IMG/VR virus record: IMGVR_UViG_3300037504_000569
Coordinates: 1-20,546 of that record
Direction: 5' to 3' (one strand)
Length of the DNA: 20,546 nucleotides
DNA from: a virus
The translations under genes and the position numbers were made by a program. Numbering within the stretch: position 1 is the stretch's first letter; each line of letters starts with the position of its first letter. Shown piece after piece: positions 1-6,167 of the stretch. The notes beneath the pieces were generated by a model. It saw only the letters and a list, made by a program, of their open reading frames with translations. It was not told where the DNA came from and did no database searches.

Positions 1-127
1 TCGTATTTTACCACAGAGGTCTCAACGCAGGCCATCGACTTCCGCGCATTGCAACGATCCGGCGTGGGGACCGTGGCAAAAGCGCAACTAGTCTCAACGC
101 AGGCCATCGACTTCCGCGCATTGCAAC
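1..127. CRISPR. CRISPR mini-array (two repeats, cut by the window start)
   Basis: Two identical 37-nt repeats lie at 19-55 and 91-127, starting GTCTCAACGC and ending CGCATTGCAAC on the plus strand. They are separated by a 35-nt spacer (56-90). Bases 1-18 would be the end of a further spacer, so the array probably continues left of the window. Perfect 37-nt identity with one 35-nt unrelated insert is a CRISPR signature. Orientation is uncertain: on the plus strand the ATTGCAAC end resembles Cas12f-type repeats, while on the minus strand the repeat ends in GTTGAGAC, which recalls the GAAAC/GAGAC ends of type I and III repeats. I saw no match to the spacer elsewhere in the window. Confidence 0.8.
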
Positions 128-259
128 TGCTGCGACGGTTGGGTGCAAAGCACCCTCTCAGCTTTAATCCGATGAGAACGCAACCTAACCACCGTGGAGC
201 GGTCAGTGATACACGATTTCTTCAGATTCGGGTTGTGAGACTGCAACCCGTCGCAACTC
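128..259. ncRNA. Structured spacer between array and Cas12-like gene (possible tracrRNA/omegaRNA)
   Basis: These 132 nt have no convincing ORF but contain clear hairpins: GGGTGC-AAA-GCACCC at 141-155, TCTCA/TGAGA at 156-177, and a 7-bp stem CGGGTTG/CAACCCG with an 8-nt loop at 229-250. GTTGTGAGAC at 232-241 could pair with the repeat start GTCTCAAC apart from a 2-nt bulge, a possible anti-repeat. In TnpB and small Cas12 loci the guide scaffold or tracrRNA often lies beside the 3' end of the nuclease gene, which is where this is. The RNA assignment and strand are inference. Confidence 0.35.
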
Positions 260-1726
260 TTATTCTGTTGTTAAAAGGCCGTCTTTTGCGAACGCGCGAT
301 GGAATGCTCTGTACCCACCGCGATCTTCCCATTCAGATTTATGATAAAGCGCTCGGCGAGCTATGTTCACGCCAGCCCCCTCATCGCTGTGATAGACCGC
401 GCCGCATTCGGGGCACGTGAAAGGGCTCCCGTCGCGTTTCCGGTCCCTATTGAGCGCTCCACAGTAGATGCAAATTTTGGACGAGTAGGCGGCCCAGATG
501 CCATCCTTCCAGATAGGAATGCCAGCCATCCGGGCTTTGTACTCTGTGATTTTGTAGAATTTCCTCCAGGCCGATTTGTAGAATTTGCCCCTGATCTGGA
601 TGTTGAGGTCTTCCATCACGATTTTGGCCTGGTGTTCCTGAGCCACGTCGAGCAGCTGATTGACCAGGCGATGCAGAATCGCCTCCCGCTCCTGCCGCTG
701 ATAATCTCGATAAGTTGGCGCCTTCCCACGGCGCTGCATAGCCTGTATCCGCTTGCCCGTGGTGATGTTGTGGTCGCGGAAGCCGTCCTCGTTGTGGTCC
801 ATCAACAGGATGCGCCCCTGTTTGTCGACCACGGCGTAGGCCATTGTGTAAAAAACCCCGCGGTCCACTCCCAGGAAGGCTTGAGGTTCATACTCGCGTG
901 CGCACGGGAAGGCGAAGGATATGTGCAAAAAGTAATCATTGCTGTAGTCATCTCGGACTAGATAGGCGGTTTGCACGCCGATCTTGCCATTCATCGCGGG
1001 CTCAATGAATTTCCTCTGTTGCCATTGATTGCGGCCCAGTTCGAGTGGGACCAGTATGGCCGTGCTGCTGTTGGATGTGAATACCTCGCCGGTACCCACC
1101 TTGATCAGGTTGCCCTGGGTAGCTCCCAGGGGCTGACACAACTCGTGGCGTCCGGGCAGCAACCATAGCGCGGCCAGCAGTTTATCTCGTTGCGGCGTGG
1201 TGAGTAGAGAATAATTGCGGTTTCGGGCCGATCCGGATTTGGTTTGCGCGGCGCCATCGGAACGGTTGAAGTAGATGGGCATTACTGCCCCGGCTGCCCG
1301 TTTTTTGAGCCTGCGCACCGATTCCTCGAAGTCCTCTAGATCGCTTCCCACCCCGACAAAATTATCTAGCGCATTAGGATAGCCTTGCGGATCAGGGTCG
1401 CGTCCCATTGGGTAGCCGGTATTGTCATCCTCTCCCAGGAGCTCCAGGTAGGAAGCGATGTTGGCGGCCACGTGCCTTTGAAGGGCGCCTTTGGCGCTGC
1501 TGTGCACCTGGCACTCGGGGCGGGGTAATAGGTTCGAGATGGACATACCGGTGTAGCTATCTCGGTATTGCCCATTGCGTTTGATTTTTTCCAGGTGCTC
1601 GTCAGCGTAGTCCAAAAGCTCCGTGTAGCCCCGCGTGTATTCCTCTAGGGCGTAGTCCATCACGGCGCGTTTATGCGCTGACGGATTGTGGATTTTGAAT
1701 TTGCAGGTCAAATATTGCTCAGTCAC
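260..1726 (-). CDS. Compact TnpB/Cas12-like RNA-guided nuclease
   Basis: 488-aa protein with a RuvC-like nuclease domain in its C-terminal half. RuvC-I is GVDRG (D288), RuvC-II is MEDL (E372) and RuvC-III is HSDEGAGVNI (D448). A zinc finger lies between II and III (C419/C422 and C438/C441). All three acidic catalytic residues are present, so it should cut DNA if expressed. The N-terminal ~280 residues match no subtype I can name. Length fits TnpB, Cas12f or the miniature type V-U effectors; no transposase, transposon end or cas1/cas2 is visible. The start is a GTG with GAGGAA a few bases upstream. The CRISPR-type repeats lie 132 nt past its stop. It could be a crRNA-guided type V effector or a TnpB-like protein that is near a CRISPR array by chance; I favour the first. 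Confidence 0.75.
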   Translation of the reverse strand: MTEQYLTCKFKIHNPSAHKRAVMDYALEEYTRGYTELLDYADEHLEKIKRNGQYRDSYTGMSISNLLPRPECQVHSSAKGALQRHVAANIASYLELLGEDDNTGYPMGRDPDPQGYPNALDNFVGVGSDLEDFEESVRRLKKRAAGAVMPIYFNRSDGAAQTKSGSARNRNYSLLTTPQRDKLLAALWLLPGRHELCQPLGATQGNLIKVGTGEVFTSNSSTAILVPLELGRNQWQQRKFIEPAMNGKIGVQTAYLVRDDYSNDYFLHISFAFPCAREYEPQAFLGVDRGVFYTMAYAVVDKQGRILLMDHNEDGFRDHNITTGKRIQAMQRRGKAPTYRDYQRQEREAILHRLVNQLLDVAQEHQAKIVMEDLNIQIRGKFYKSAWRKFYKITEYKARMAGIPIWKDGIWAAYSSKICIYCGALNRDRKRDGSPFTCPECGAVYHSDEGAGVNIARRALYHKSEWEDRGGYRAFHRAFAKDGLLTTE

Positions 1727-1745
1727 TCGAATTCCTCGCTAGTTG

Positions 1746-1780
1746 GGGGCAATTTGATGTACTTTTCTTGATTTTGCCCC
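1746..1780 (-). other. Inverted repeat upstream of the Cas12-like gene
   Basis: GGGGCAA at 1746-1752 and TTGCCCC at 1774-1780 form a 7-bp inverted repeat about 20-50 bp upstream of the GTG start at 1726. It could be a 5' UTR hairpin or an operator. I could not find a convincing -35/-10 pair around it. Confidence 0.3.
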
Positions 1781-1830
1781 GCCGATTTGTTACACTTTAC
1801 CTAGTTGAAACCGGTTGGCGGGCGGCTAAG

Positions 1831-1866
1831 ATTTAGCTCGCATATGGTTTATTATGCTAGCTAAAT
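1831..1866 (+). other. dif-like palindromic site A
   Basis: ATTTAGCT-CGC-ATAT-GGTTTA-TTAT-GCT-AGCTAAAT has perfect 8-bp outer arms. Architecture equals a Xer dif site: two 11-bp arms, inner ATAA/TTAT and a 6-bp centre. The right arm TTATGCTAGCT matches 8 of 11 bases of the E. coli XerD arm TTATGTTAAAT (from memory). The site overlaps the integrase stop codon and lies ~100 bp upstream of the Cas12-like gene. Being the most symmetrical copy and next to an integrase, it is also a candidate attP core. Confidence 0.6.
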
Positions 1867-3315
1867 CATTTCCTTCTGCTGACCGCCAGGCCCTCCTTTC
1901 TTAGTGCGGCGGTTCTGGGCCGCCCTGAGCAGCTCCAAAGCCGCCTCACGCCCTCCGGGGTCCTCTGGATCCTCCAGGTTTTTGTTGATGTAGACCATCG
2001 TTGTGTTCAACCCTTCGTGTTTGAGGAGCATTTGCAACACCTGGGGGTCTACGTTCCCCTTGCGCTTCATATTTTTGTAGCGCAGTCTGGCGCCCACGTG
2101 CCTCAACCCGTGCCCGTGCATTTTCTCGGCATCCACGCCTGCTCGTCGCCCGTATTTTTTGAGGGTGGCGTTGAACGTGGTGTTCGAGATGGGCGTGGTC
2201 GCCATCTCGACGAGTTCCTCGGGGGTGGCGTCGGGGCAGAGGCGGGCGATGCGTTCGGGGAAGAGCGGAATCCAGACATACTCATCGGGATCGGGTTCGA
2301 TCCCCGCCTCGCGGTCGAGGCGTCCGGCGGCTTCCAGGTAAGCGCAAATGCTCTGATATACCGCCTGATCGAGCACCTCGACGGCTTCCTCCTCGCGTCG
2401 TTTTTTGGCGATGCTATAAACGACGCGATACCCGCCAGCGTTAGGCCCGTCTGGGATGGGGGTGTGCTCGATGTCGCTCCACTGGAGATTGATGAACTCC
2501 GAAAACCTACGGCAGGTCTGTGAGAAGCCGTAGATGAGGGCGAAGTCTCTTTTCCCGGTCAGACACTCGGTGTTGATGGACGCGAGTACGTCCTTGAGCT
2601 CCTCCACCGAGGGATACTTGGCCCGTTTCTTGGGGGGTTTGTGCCGGTCGATTATTTCAGGGTCGAAGGGGTTGACGGCATCGGCGGGCCAAAGGGAAAA
2701 TGTGCGGCCGTCGGGCAGGCGCCGGTTATATTTGGCCCGCACCGAGGCGTAGAGGTTGCGCCCGGCGGCCAACTTGAGGTTGACCGACGAGACTGCCAGA
2801 GGTCCGCGCCTGGTGACTTCGATGCGCTCGACTTCGCCGTTGTCATTTCGGACCACGCGGCGGAGGTAGGGCGTCCCGTCCCCGTCCTCCCAGCGCATCC
2901 AGTCGGGCGCGTGCCGGGCGTTGAACTCGTCGCGTTCCCAGGGTGCCCGTCCGCCGGTGTCCGGGTCACGCTCGATGCCTTTACCCTCGCTGCGGAGCCA
3001 GGCGGCGAACTCCGTCGTCATTGCGCTGTTGACGTCGCCGGGGTAGACGGCGTGCCCCGAAAACCACTCGGCCCATTCGAAAAATGTCTCGATGGCAATG
3101 CGATAGGCGCTGGCGGTATGCTCTGATTGGTCCTTTTTCTGCTGCAGCCAGGATTCGATGGCCTGGCTCCAGAGCACCCACTTGACCGAGCGCGCGTCGT
3201 CGCCATAGACCTCATCAGAGATGGTGACGTCGCCGCCGAAGAGATCGGACAAATTGGCTGGGAGTTGCTGGGTGTCCGTCTGCGGTTGAGCTTGGACGAT
3301 TTGTGTCTGGGGCAT
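1861..3315 (-). CDS. int: Tyrosine recombinase / phage integrase
   Basis: 484-aa site-specific recombinase, expected to integrate and excise the element. The catalytic set is visible: Arg near residue 270 in CRRFSEFINL, a Lys candidate in SIAKKRRE, H402-x-x-R405-H406 in HGLRH, H433 in LLKHEG and nucleophile Y442 in MVYIN. An N-terminal SAM-like arm-binding region precedes (WSQAIESWLQQKK, SAYRIAIETFFEW). At 484 aa it is longer than XerC/D (~300 aa), with an insert before the catalytic domain. The chosen ATG has AAGGAG six bases upstream; a TTG 24 nt upstream is also in frame but has no such site. The stop codon lies inside dif-like site A. Its own core site cannot be proven here. Confidence 0.92.
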   Translation of the reverse strand: MPQTQIVQAQPQTDTQQLPANLSDLFGGDVTISDEVYGDDARSVKWVLWSQAIESWLQQKKDQSEHTASAYRIAIETFFEWAEWFSGHAVYPGDVNSAMTTEFAAWLRSEGKGIERDPDTGGRAPWERDEFNARHAPDWMRWEDGDGTPYLRRVVRNDNGEVERIEVTRRGPLAVSSVNLKLAAGRNLYASVRAKYNRRLPDGRTFSLWPADAVNPFDPEIIDRHKPPKKRAKYPSVEELKDVLASINTECLTGKRDFALIYGFSQTCRRFSEFINLQWSDIEHTPIPDGPNAGGYRVVYSIAKKRREEEAVEVLDQAVYQSICAYLEAAGRLDREAGIEPDPDEYVWIPLFPERIARLCPDATPEELVEMATTPISNTTFNATLKKYGRRAGVDAEKMHGHGLRHVGARLRYKNMKRKGNVDPQVLQMLLKHEGLNTTMVYINKNLEDPEDPGGREAALELLRAAQNRRTKKGGPGGQQKEMI

Positions 3316-3334
3316 CGCTTTCTCCTTGATCTTT

Positions 3335-3470
3335 AACAACAGGGGCGGCCTGGATTTTCACCAGGCGGGGGCCTTCAGCTCCTCGGCGGCAGCCCCAGCG
3401 CGGCCTTGTGGTGCCGGGATTACGCGCCCCGTTGCCGCTGGTCAGACGGCGGGGCCGCGCCCCTGCTGTT
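3335..3470 (-). other. Long inverted-repeat element in the integrase leader
   Basis: Arms AACAACAGGGGC-GGCC (3335-3350) and GGCCGCGCCCCTGCTGTT (3453-3470) are inverted copies with one mismatch and a 2-nt insertion, enclosing ~100 nt. Inside are GCCTGG-N7-CCAGGC (3348-3366) and a GCCCCG...CGGGGC pair near 3426-3454. On the integrase-coding strand the closing stem ends about 7 nt before the ribosome-binding site. It may be a structured mRNA leader or a DNA site for integrase or excisionase. No ORF is likely here. Confidence 0.4.
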
Positions 3471-3479
3471 GGTTTGTAA

Positions 3480-4064
3480 TTAGCGGCTATTACGGGATTC
3501 CAACCGGAAATTTTGGAGGTCTGAGGTTTGTTCTGCTGTCCATCTAAACTGACCGTCCTGGTGGACGGCCCAGGCAACACGAGGGTAGAAGCCTATCAAG
3601 CCGTGGATGGCTGTTATCACGTGCGTTGCCAGGAGTGACATTCCGGGCAATGCCAGATAGGCGCCTTCTTCTATGTAGGGGGCAGCGCGGTGAGCGATTT
3701 TTAATCCCCACGCTTGCACTTCTTCCGGGTTGGTGACATCAATGTTGGGAATGGTGTGTTCGTCTACTACAGTTACACCAGCCTGGGTAATGGAATGCCC
3801 GCTGGCGTTGAAAATGCGAAAATCGTTTTTGGTTTTGGATTGGAGCGCTAGTAGCGCTTCCTCTAGCGCCGAGGGATCAGGCCAGCGTTCGTTGCCCAGC
3901 AATTGTAGGGCCTTGGAGATGCCGGCGCGGGTGGCGTGCTCAGCGGCTTGGGTGGCCCAGCTCCAGGCCTTCGATTTGCTTTGCTTCCGCCTGGTTACTG
4001 TGATAGCCGCTAGAGCTTTTTCGATTTCTCCAGTTGCGTTCTCGTAATCTACGAGGTGTCCCAT
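3480..4064 (-). CDS. Protein with a Csx15-like C-terminal domain
   Basis: 194-aa soluble protein. The first ~75 residues are helical and unrecognised. The rest starts FRIFNASGHSIT, passes through VVDEHTIPNID and ends LPGMSLLATHVITAIHGLIGFYPRVAW. This order (N-x-SGH start, central helix, then a Gly-Pro-rich strand with LHG-x-x-G-x-FP) recalls the small CRISPR accessory protein Csx15, part of a group linked to cyclic-oligoadenylate signalling in type III systems. The resemblance is from memory and not proven. If right, a phage-borne copy could bind or destroy the host's signal molecule and so act as an anti-CRISPR. Good AAGGAGGG site before the ATG. Confidence 0.45.
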   Translation of the reverse strand: MGHLVDYENATGEIEKALAAITVTRRKQSKSKAWSWATQAAEHATRAGISKALQLLGNERWPDPSALEEALLALQSKTKNDFRIFNASGHSITQAGVTVVDEHTIPNIDVTNPEEVQAWGLKIAHRAAPYIEEGAYLALPGMSLLATHVITAIHGLIGFYPRVAWAVHQDGQFRWTAEQTSDLQNFRLESRNSR

Positions 4065-4154
4065 TTTTATTACCCTCCTTTTGATGGTTGATGGCCGGGG
4101 AGCTATCGGTGGGCCGGCCGTGAGTTTGTACTGGGTGTGTGTAGTGTGTGCTCC

Positions 4155-4267
4155 GCCTCGCGAGAGGCCCCAGGTGAATCAACACCTATCAGATGGGGCG
4201 TGTGTGATCAGCTGCCCCCACGGAAGCTCGACGAACGGGGCGGGGCGCCCGTCGAGCTCCTGTGGGG
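4155..4267. ncRNA. Hairpin-dense intercistronic region (possible structured RNA)
   Basis: The 215-nt gap 4065-4279 has no plausible gene but at least three perfect or near-perfect hairpins: GCCTC-GCGA-GAGGC (4155-4168, GNRA tetraloop on the plus strand), AGGTG-AATCAA-CACCT (4172-4187), and a long stem of ~17 bp pairing 4215-4233 with 4250-4267 with small bulges. GGGGC (4195-4199) could alternatively pair with GCCCC (4214-4218). No U-tract follows on either strand, so these are not ordinary intrinsic terminators. It could be a leader of the Csx15-like gene or a free RNA. Strand is unknown. Confidence 0.4.
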
Positions 4268-4279
4268 AAGGCCGAGCGT

Positions 4280-4588
4280 TTAGCTGGCCTCCAGGATGTC
4301 TTGGATGCGCTGGCGTTGACGGGCGGCATCGGTGGTTGCCAGGAGTTCTATCTCCAGGCAGCGCGGACAATCCGCATACCCGTCGATGTCGCGACCGCAG
4401 GTGGGGCAGGGTTTTACGGGTTCCCGTTGTTGCTCCATCTCGGCGACCAATGGACATTGATCGTCATCGCCTGCCAGGCACAAGCGTCGATTCTCGAACC
4501 CGTACTGGCTACCATCCGGATCGTCAAATGGCCTGGCTGGTACTGGGGTTAGTTTGTAGTGCTCGCATCCTTCGCATAAGCTATCCAT
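4280..4588 (-). CDS. Small Cys-rich (zinc-ribbon-like) protein
   Basis: 102 aa. It carries CEGC near the N-terminus (residues 5-8) and CPTCGRDIDGYADCPRC around residues 61-77, typical of one or two treble-clef or zinc-ribbon sites. Function is unknown; such small proteins are common in phage early regions and may bind nucleic acid or host proteins. The ATG overlaps the upstream gene's stop as TAATG, so translation is probably coupled. A longer in-frame reading upstream is a shadow of the next gene and was not used. Confidence 0.65.
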   Translation of the reverse strand: MDSLCEGCEHYKLTPVPARPFDDPDGSQYGFENRRLCLAGDDDQCPLVAEMEQQREPVKPCPTCGRDIDGYADCPRCLEIELLATTDAARQRQRIQDILEAS

Positions 4589-4851
4589 TACGACACCTCG
4601 ATGTACTCGCGACCCTGGAGGCCGCCGTAGCCGGTCACACGGACCTTGTACCCGGCCCGGTCTTCGCCGAGCACGCGGGCGCCATATTCCGCCACGAGTG
4701 CAACGCGGCACTCGTCGCAGACGGGGTACTGATGACGTCCCTGGTGATCGTAGAATTCGACCAGGGTGCGCCCCAGGCGCCCACAGCGAGAGCCGTTGCG
4801 GTAGTTGAGGCACTCGGCGCGTCCGTCCTTGGTGGTGTGTGATGGTCTCAT
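4588..4851 (-). CDS. Small zinc-binding-like protein
   Basis: 87 aa, unrecognised. Cysteine pairs in ECLNYRNGSRCGR and VCDECR suggest one bound zinc. The chosen ATG has GGAGG six bases upstream; an ATG two codons earlier abuts that site and is less likely. It overlaps the ribbon-helix-helix gene upstream only marginally and is probably cotranscribed from the promoter at 5141-5169. Confidence 0.6.
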   Translation of the reverse strand: MRPSHTTKDGRAECLNYRNGSRCGRLGRTLVEFYDHQGRHQYPVCDECRVALVAEYGARVLGEDRAGYKVRVTGYGGLQGREYIEVS

Positions 4852-4853
4852 TG

Positions 4854-5093
4854 TCATCCTCCGTTACGGACGAGATGCTCGACGGCCTCGTCCAAATTAT
4901 CTAGACCTTCATCTTTCGCAACCTGGGTGAGTGCGGCTATAGAGAGATCCGATAGGGCGAAGGAGCGATCCAGATACTCACGGAGTATCTCTGATCTTCC
5001 TACCCTGGTTTCCTTCTTCAATTGTCGCTGTGCTGCTATCCTGAGCAGCTTCTTGTCTTGATCCTCTCTTATAGTTACTGTTCTGGCGATCAT
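4854..5093 (-). CDS. Ribbon-helix-helix (CopG/Arc-type) regulator
   Basis: 79 aa. The N-terminus has a beta strand (IARTVTIREDQDKKLLRIA) followed by two helices ending in RVGRSEILREYLDRSF, the usual layout of RHH DNA-binding proteins, here with an inserted KKET turn. The C-terminal 30 residues form another helix (LDNLDEAVEHLV). The chosen ATG lies just after GGGGGGA; an ATG seven codons earlier lacks such a site. It is the first gene of a leftward unit from a consensus promoter and is divergent from the Xre repressor, so the two likely form the immunity/early switch. Confidence 0.7.
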   Translation of the reverse strand: MIARTVTIREDQDKKLLRIAAQRQLKKETRVGRSEILREYLDRSFALSDLSIAALTQVAKDEGLDNLDEAVEHLVRNGG

Positions 5094-5140
5094 TATTCCC
5101 CCCTGTAAATTCATTAAGCAATTCCTTTAATGCACTTATA

Positions 5141-5169
5141 ATAATATCATACATCGTTAAGTTTGTCAA
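5141..5169 (-). promoter_or_regulatory. Leftward promoter of the RHH operon
   Basis: On the minus strand a consensus -35 TTGACA (5164-5169) and -10 TATTAT (5141-5146) are separated by exactly 17 bp. The surrounding ~100 bp are strongly AT-rich, unlike the flanking genes. It overlaps the region that the divergent repressor would be expected to bind. Confidence 0.8.
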
Positions 5170-5203
5170 GGGGTATTTTGAACACATTTAACAATTTTAA
5201 GGT

Positions 5204-5209
5204 TATAAT
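5204..5209 (+). promoter_or_regulatory. -10 box of the repressor promoter
   Basis: TATAAT lies 11 bp before the repressor ATG at 5221. A weak -35 candidate is TTGAAC at 5178-5183, but the 20-bp spacing is long. Transcription would start near 5216-5217, leaving about four bases of leader and no Shine-Dalgarno site, so the mRNA may be leaderless, as for lambda cI from PRM. Confidence 0.55.
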
Positions 5210-5220
5210 GGGCATTAGAT

Positions 5221-5760
5221 ATGGTTAATGAATCGTTTAGCGAGTGGATAATAGACGAGGTTCAAAAGCGGGATTGGAGTTACTCTGAGCTAGCCAGGCA
5301 AGCGGGGATGTCTTCCGCTCAGGTTAGTATGGTTGTAAATGGTCGGAGTAATCCGGGTGAGAAATTTTGTCGTGGGGTAGCACACGCCTTTCGGGTTTCA
5401 CCTGATATAGTTTTTCGAAAAGCTGGCTTACTTCCTGATGTACCTGCTAGAGAGGAGACGGAGCAGAATCTCCTTTATAAGATCAGGCAGCTGGACCCCG
5501 AGGGTCGCGAGCGCGTGGCTGAGTTTTTGGAGTACCTGGATTATCAGAGGCGCTCTGATCGGGGAACTGCGCCCACGCTTGGAGATCTTGCGGAAGCCGA
5601 TGCCTACAATTTCCTTCGGAATGGCGGTAAGACGTTGGAACTCCAACGGTTGCTGGGGCATACGTCGTTGGCGATGGTCAAACGATATGTGGCTATTGCG
5701 GAGGTGGATCTGGAGAGGGCACACCGAAGGGCGTCACCGGTGAGCAACTGGGATTTGTGA
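5221..5760 (+). CDS. Xre-type repressor fused to a tyrosine-recombinase tail
   Basis: 179 aa. Residues ~20-60 are a Cro/CI-type helix-turn-helix (YSELARQAGMSSAQVSMVVN). Residues ~129-179 are unmistakably the C-terminal end of a XerD-like integrase: FLRNGGKTLELQRLLGHTSL with H147, then MVKRY with the would-be nucleophile Y156, then AHRRASPV. The recombinase Arg, Lys and HxxR residues are absent, so it cannot recombine alone. It is probably a DNA-binding repressor whose tail was captured from an integrase and may serve in multimerisation. Position between divergent promoters supports an immunity repressor. Possibly translated from a leaderless mRNA. Confidence 0.8.
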   Translation: MVNESFSEWIIDEVQKRDWSYSELARQAGMSSAQVSMVVNGRSNPGEKFCRGVAHAFRVSPDIVFRKAGLLPDVPAREETEQNLLYKIRQLDPEGRERVAEFLEYLDYQRRSDRGTAPTLGDLAEADAYNFLRNGGKTLELQRLLGHTSLAMVKRYVAIAEVDLERAHRRASPVSNWDL

Positions 5761-5780
5761 GGACGTGGATGAAGTGTTAA

Positions 5781-5813
5781 GCCCCCGACCATCGAAGTGG
5801 TCGGGGGCTTTTT
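5781..5813 (+). terminator. Intrinsic terminator after the repressor
   Basis: A perfect 10-bp stem GCCCCCGACC/GGTCGGGGGC with an 8-nt loop is followed by TTTTT. It ends the repressor transcript and also faces the end of the leftward early operon. Confidence 0.93.
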
Positions 5814-5821
5814 AGTATTAG

Positions 5822-5836
5822 GTGGGCGAGCGGGGT
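5822..5836 (-). repeat. Partial copy of the hairpin-start cassette
   Basis: GTGGGCGAGCGGGGTG is only the 5' arm (minus strand) of the repeated hairpin seen upstream of the operon genes. It lies past the stop of the last gene and before the terminator, as if a cassette had lost its second arm and gene. Confidence 0.55.
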
Positions 5837-5844
5837 GATGGGTG

Positions 5845-6108
5845 CTACTTAGAATGCCATTTCCACGTGGTCAAATCGAACCTGGCCACGACGTGGGGTT
5901 CTGGGTCACTGCGTAGCTGTACACATAAATCGAATGTGATCCAGTCCTCCAGATCGATATCGGATGAATTGGTAGCATTTTGCATATCCTCCATAATCGC
6001 GGTTTGAATAGGTGGCGTTGCGCACCACCCGTCGCCTCCGCCAGTGGCGAGGGTATACACGTGCTGGTTTTCGTCGAATTCTGGATAGTCTGGGATTCGC
6101 TTAGTCAT
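5845..6108 (-). CDS. Hypothetical early protein
   Basis: 87 aa, unrecognised. Sequence is acidic in the middle (DIDLEDWITFDL) and ends in a Trp/Lys-rich tail (TTWKWHSK). No cysteine pairs or membrane segment. The ATG follows GAGGAGAAGATAAAA and, 21 nt upstream, a hairpin cassette (6130-6158). It is the last gene of the leftward early operon. Confidence 0.65.
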   Translation of the reverse strand: MTKRIPDYPEFDENQHVYTLATGGGDGWCATPPIQTAIMEDMQNATNSSDIDLEDWITFDLCVQLRSDPEPHVVARFDLTTWKWHSK

Positions 6109-6129
6109 TTTTATCTTCTCCTCGGACTT

Positions 6130-6158
6130 GCTCCGCCCGCTTGTTGGGCGAGCGGGGC
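6130..6158 (-). repeat. Hairpin-start cassette 1
   Basis: Minus-strand RNA stem with heptaloop CCAACAA, 21 nt before the 6108 ATG. One base differs from the consensus, giving an A-C mismatch in the outer stem on the minus strand. Confidence 0.85.
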
Positions 6159-6167
6159 TTCTACCTC

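Noticed and set aside
56-90. Spacer as self-targeting or matching this phage
   Set aside because: Reading the window I found no matching stretch, but a proper alignment was not possible.
260-1726. Ordinary IS605-family insertion sequence
   Set aside because: No tnpA, terminal palindromes or transposon ends were seen; the protein lies by CRISPR repeats instead. Not excluded without the left flank.
3465-3500. Possible seventh dif-like site (ATTAGCGGCTATTACGG)
   Set aside because: Only the left arm is recognisable and the spacing is wrong; it overlaps the 3480 gene end.
4081-4842. 253-aa plus-strand ORF
   Set aside because: It lies opposite the minus-strand small genes with good start sites; its own composition is that of a shadow and it runs through the hairpin cluster.
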